The notes under the pieces: model-generated
Database searches by the model: none
Seen by the model: the letters and a program-made list of their open reading frames with translations, nothing else
What the model was told of the DNA's origin: nothing
Translations under genes and position numbers: made by a program
In this document: positions 34,133 to 34,139 of the stretch, one piece after another
How positions within the stretch are numbered: position 1 is the stretch's first letter
How the letters are laid out: each line of letters opens with the position of its first letter
Origin: Thermomicrobiales bacterium
GTDB taxonomy: Bacteria; Chloroflexota; Chloroflexia; Thermomicrobiales; UBA6265
Direction: 5' to 3'
Assembly: GCA_020849415.1 (NCBI GenBank)
Contig: JADLGF010000191.1
Location: 1-34,139, forward strand
Length of the DNA stretch: 34,139 nucleotides

Positions 34133-34139
34133 CTGGCGA

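Overview
This is a GC-rich bacterial chromosomal window. The likely source is a member of the Chloroflexota (Thermomicrobia-like) or a related lineage. That placement is an inference. It rests on many Tat-exported proteins whose leaders carry an FD...RR element upstream of the twin arginines, a CIRCE heat-shock operator, a stand-alone biotin ligase, and LuxR-type STAND regulators. No rRNA or phylogenetic marker is present to settle it.

Left part (1-5.7 kb): a partial serine beta-lactamase-like hydrolase (minus), a DUF4287/SRPBCC-like protein, about 600 bases without a convincing gene that hold a strong hairpin, and an MFS exporter whose start codon is unclear. Then comes a decayed patch: two tandem copies of a resolvase-tail-like helix-turn-helix gene, one with an in-frame TGA and the other cut off by a degenerate 829-bp IS5-family element with 9-bp terminal inverted repeats.

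Middle part (5.7-20.3 kb): an 884-aa LuxR/STAND regulator reads leftwards. To its right a small ferredoxin-like-fold protein and a 10-kb same-strand gene run read rightwards. The run holds six paralogous Tat-exported proteins (called P1-P6 here). Each has a domain with an FSDRPxR motif and a C-terminal domain with at least eight cysteines. Between P1 and P2 lie a membrane-anchored protein with two thioredoxin-like domains, a class A beta-lactamase-like hydrolase, an alpha/beta hydrolase and a MauE-MauD-like fusion. The array ends in a rotted second copy: a P fragment joined to the C-terminal half of the MauE-MauD gene. A minus-strand tRNA-Arg(UCU) with its own terminator follows. My reading is that the two redox proteins make or shuffle disulfides in the cysteine-rich exported proteins, much as MauE and MauD serve the methylamine dehydrogenase small subunit. 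This is the best candidate for an undescribed system here.

Right part (20.4-34.1 kb): ordinary chromosomal genes. They comprise a siderophore-type binding protein, a nitrilase-family hydrolase, an OsmC-like protein without the usual cysteine, and a leftward operon (polysaccharide deacetylase, YtcJ-type amidohydrolase, UPF0173 metallo-hydrolase, unknown protein). They continue with an ADP-ribosylglycohydrolase-like protein with altered metal motifs, a GNAT acetyltransferase, CIRCE-dnaJ, tRNA-Gln, glmU, prs, a CorC/HlyC-type CBS protein and birA. The last four genes are tightly packed and probably housekeeping. All functions are read from motifs by eye; no database search was possible.
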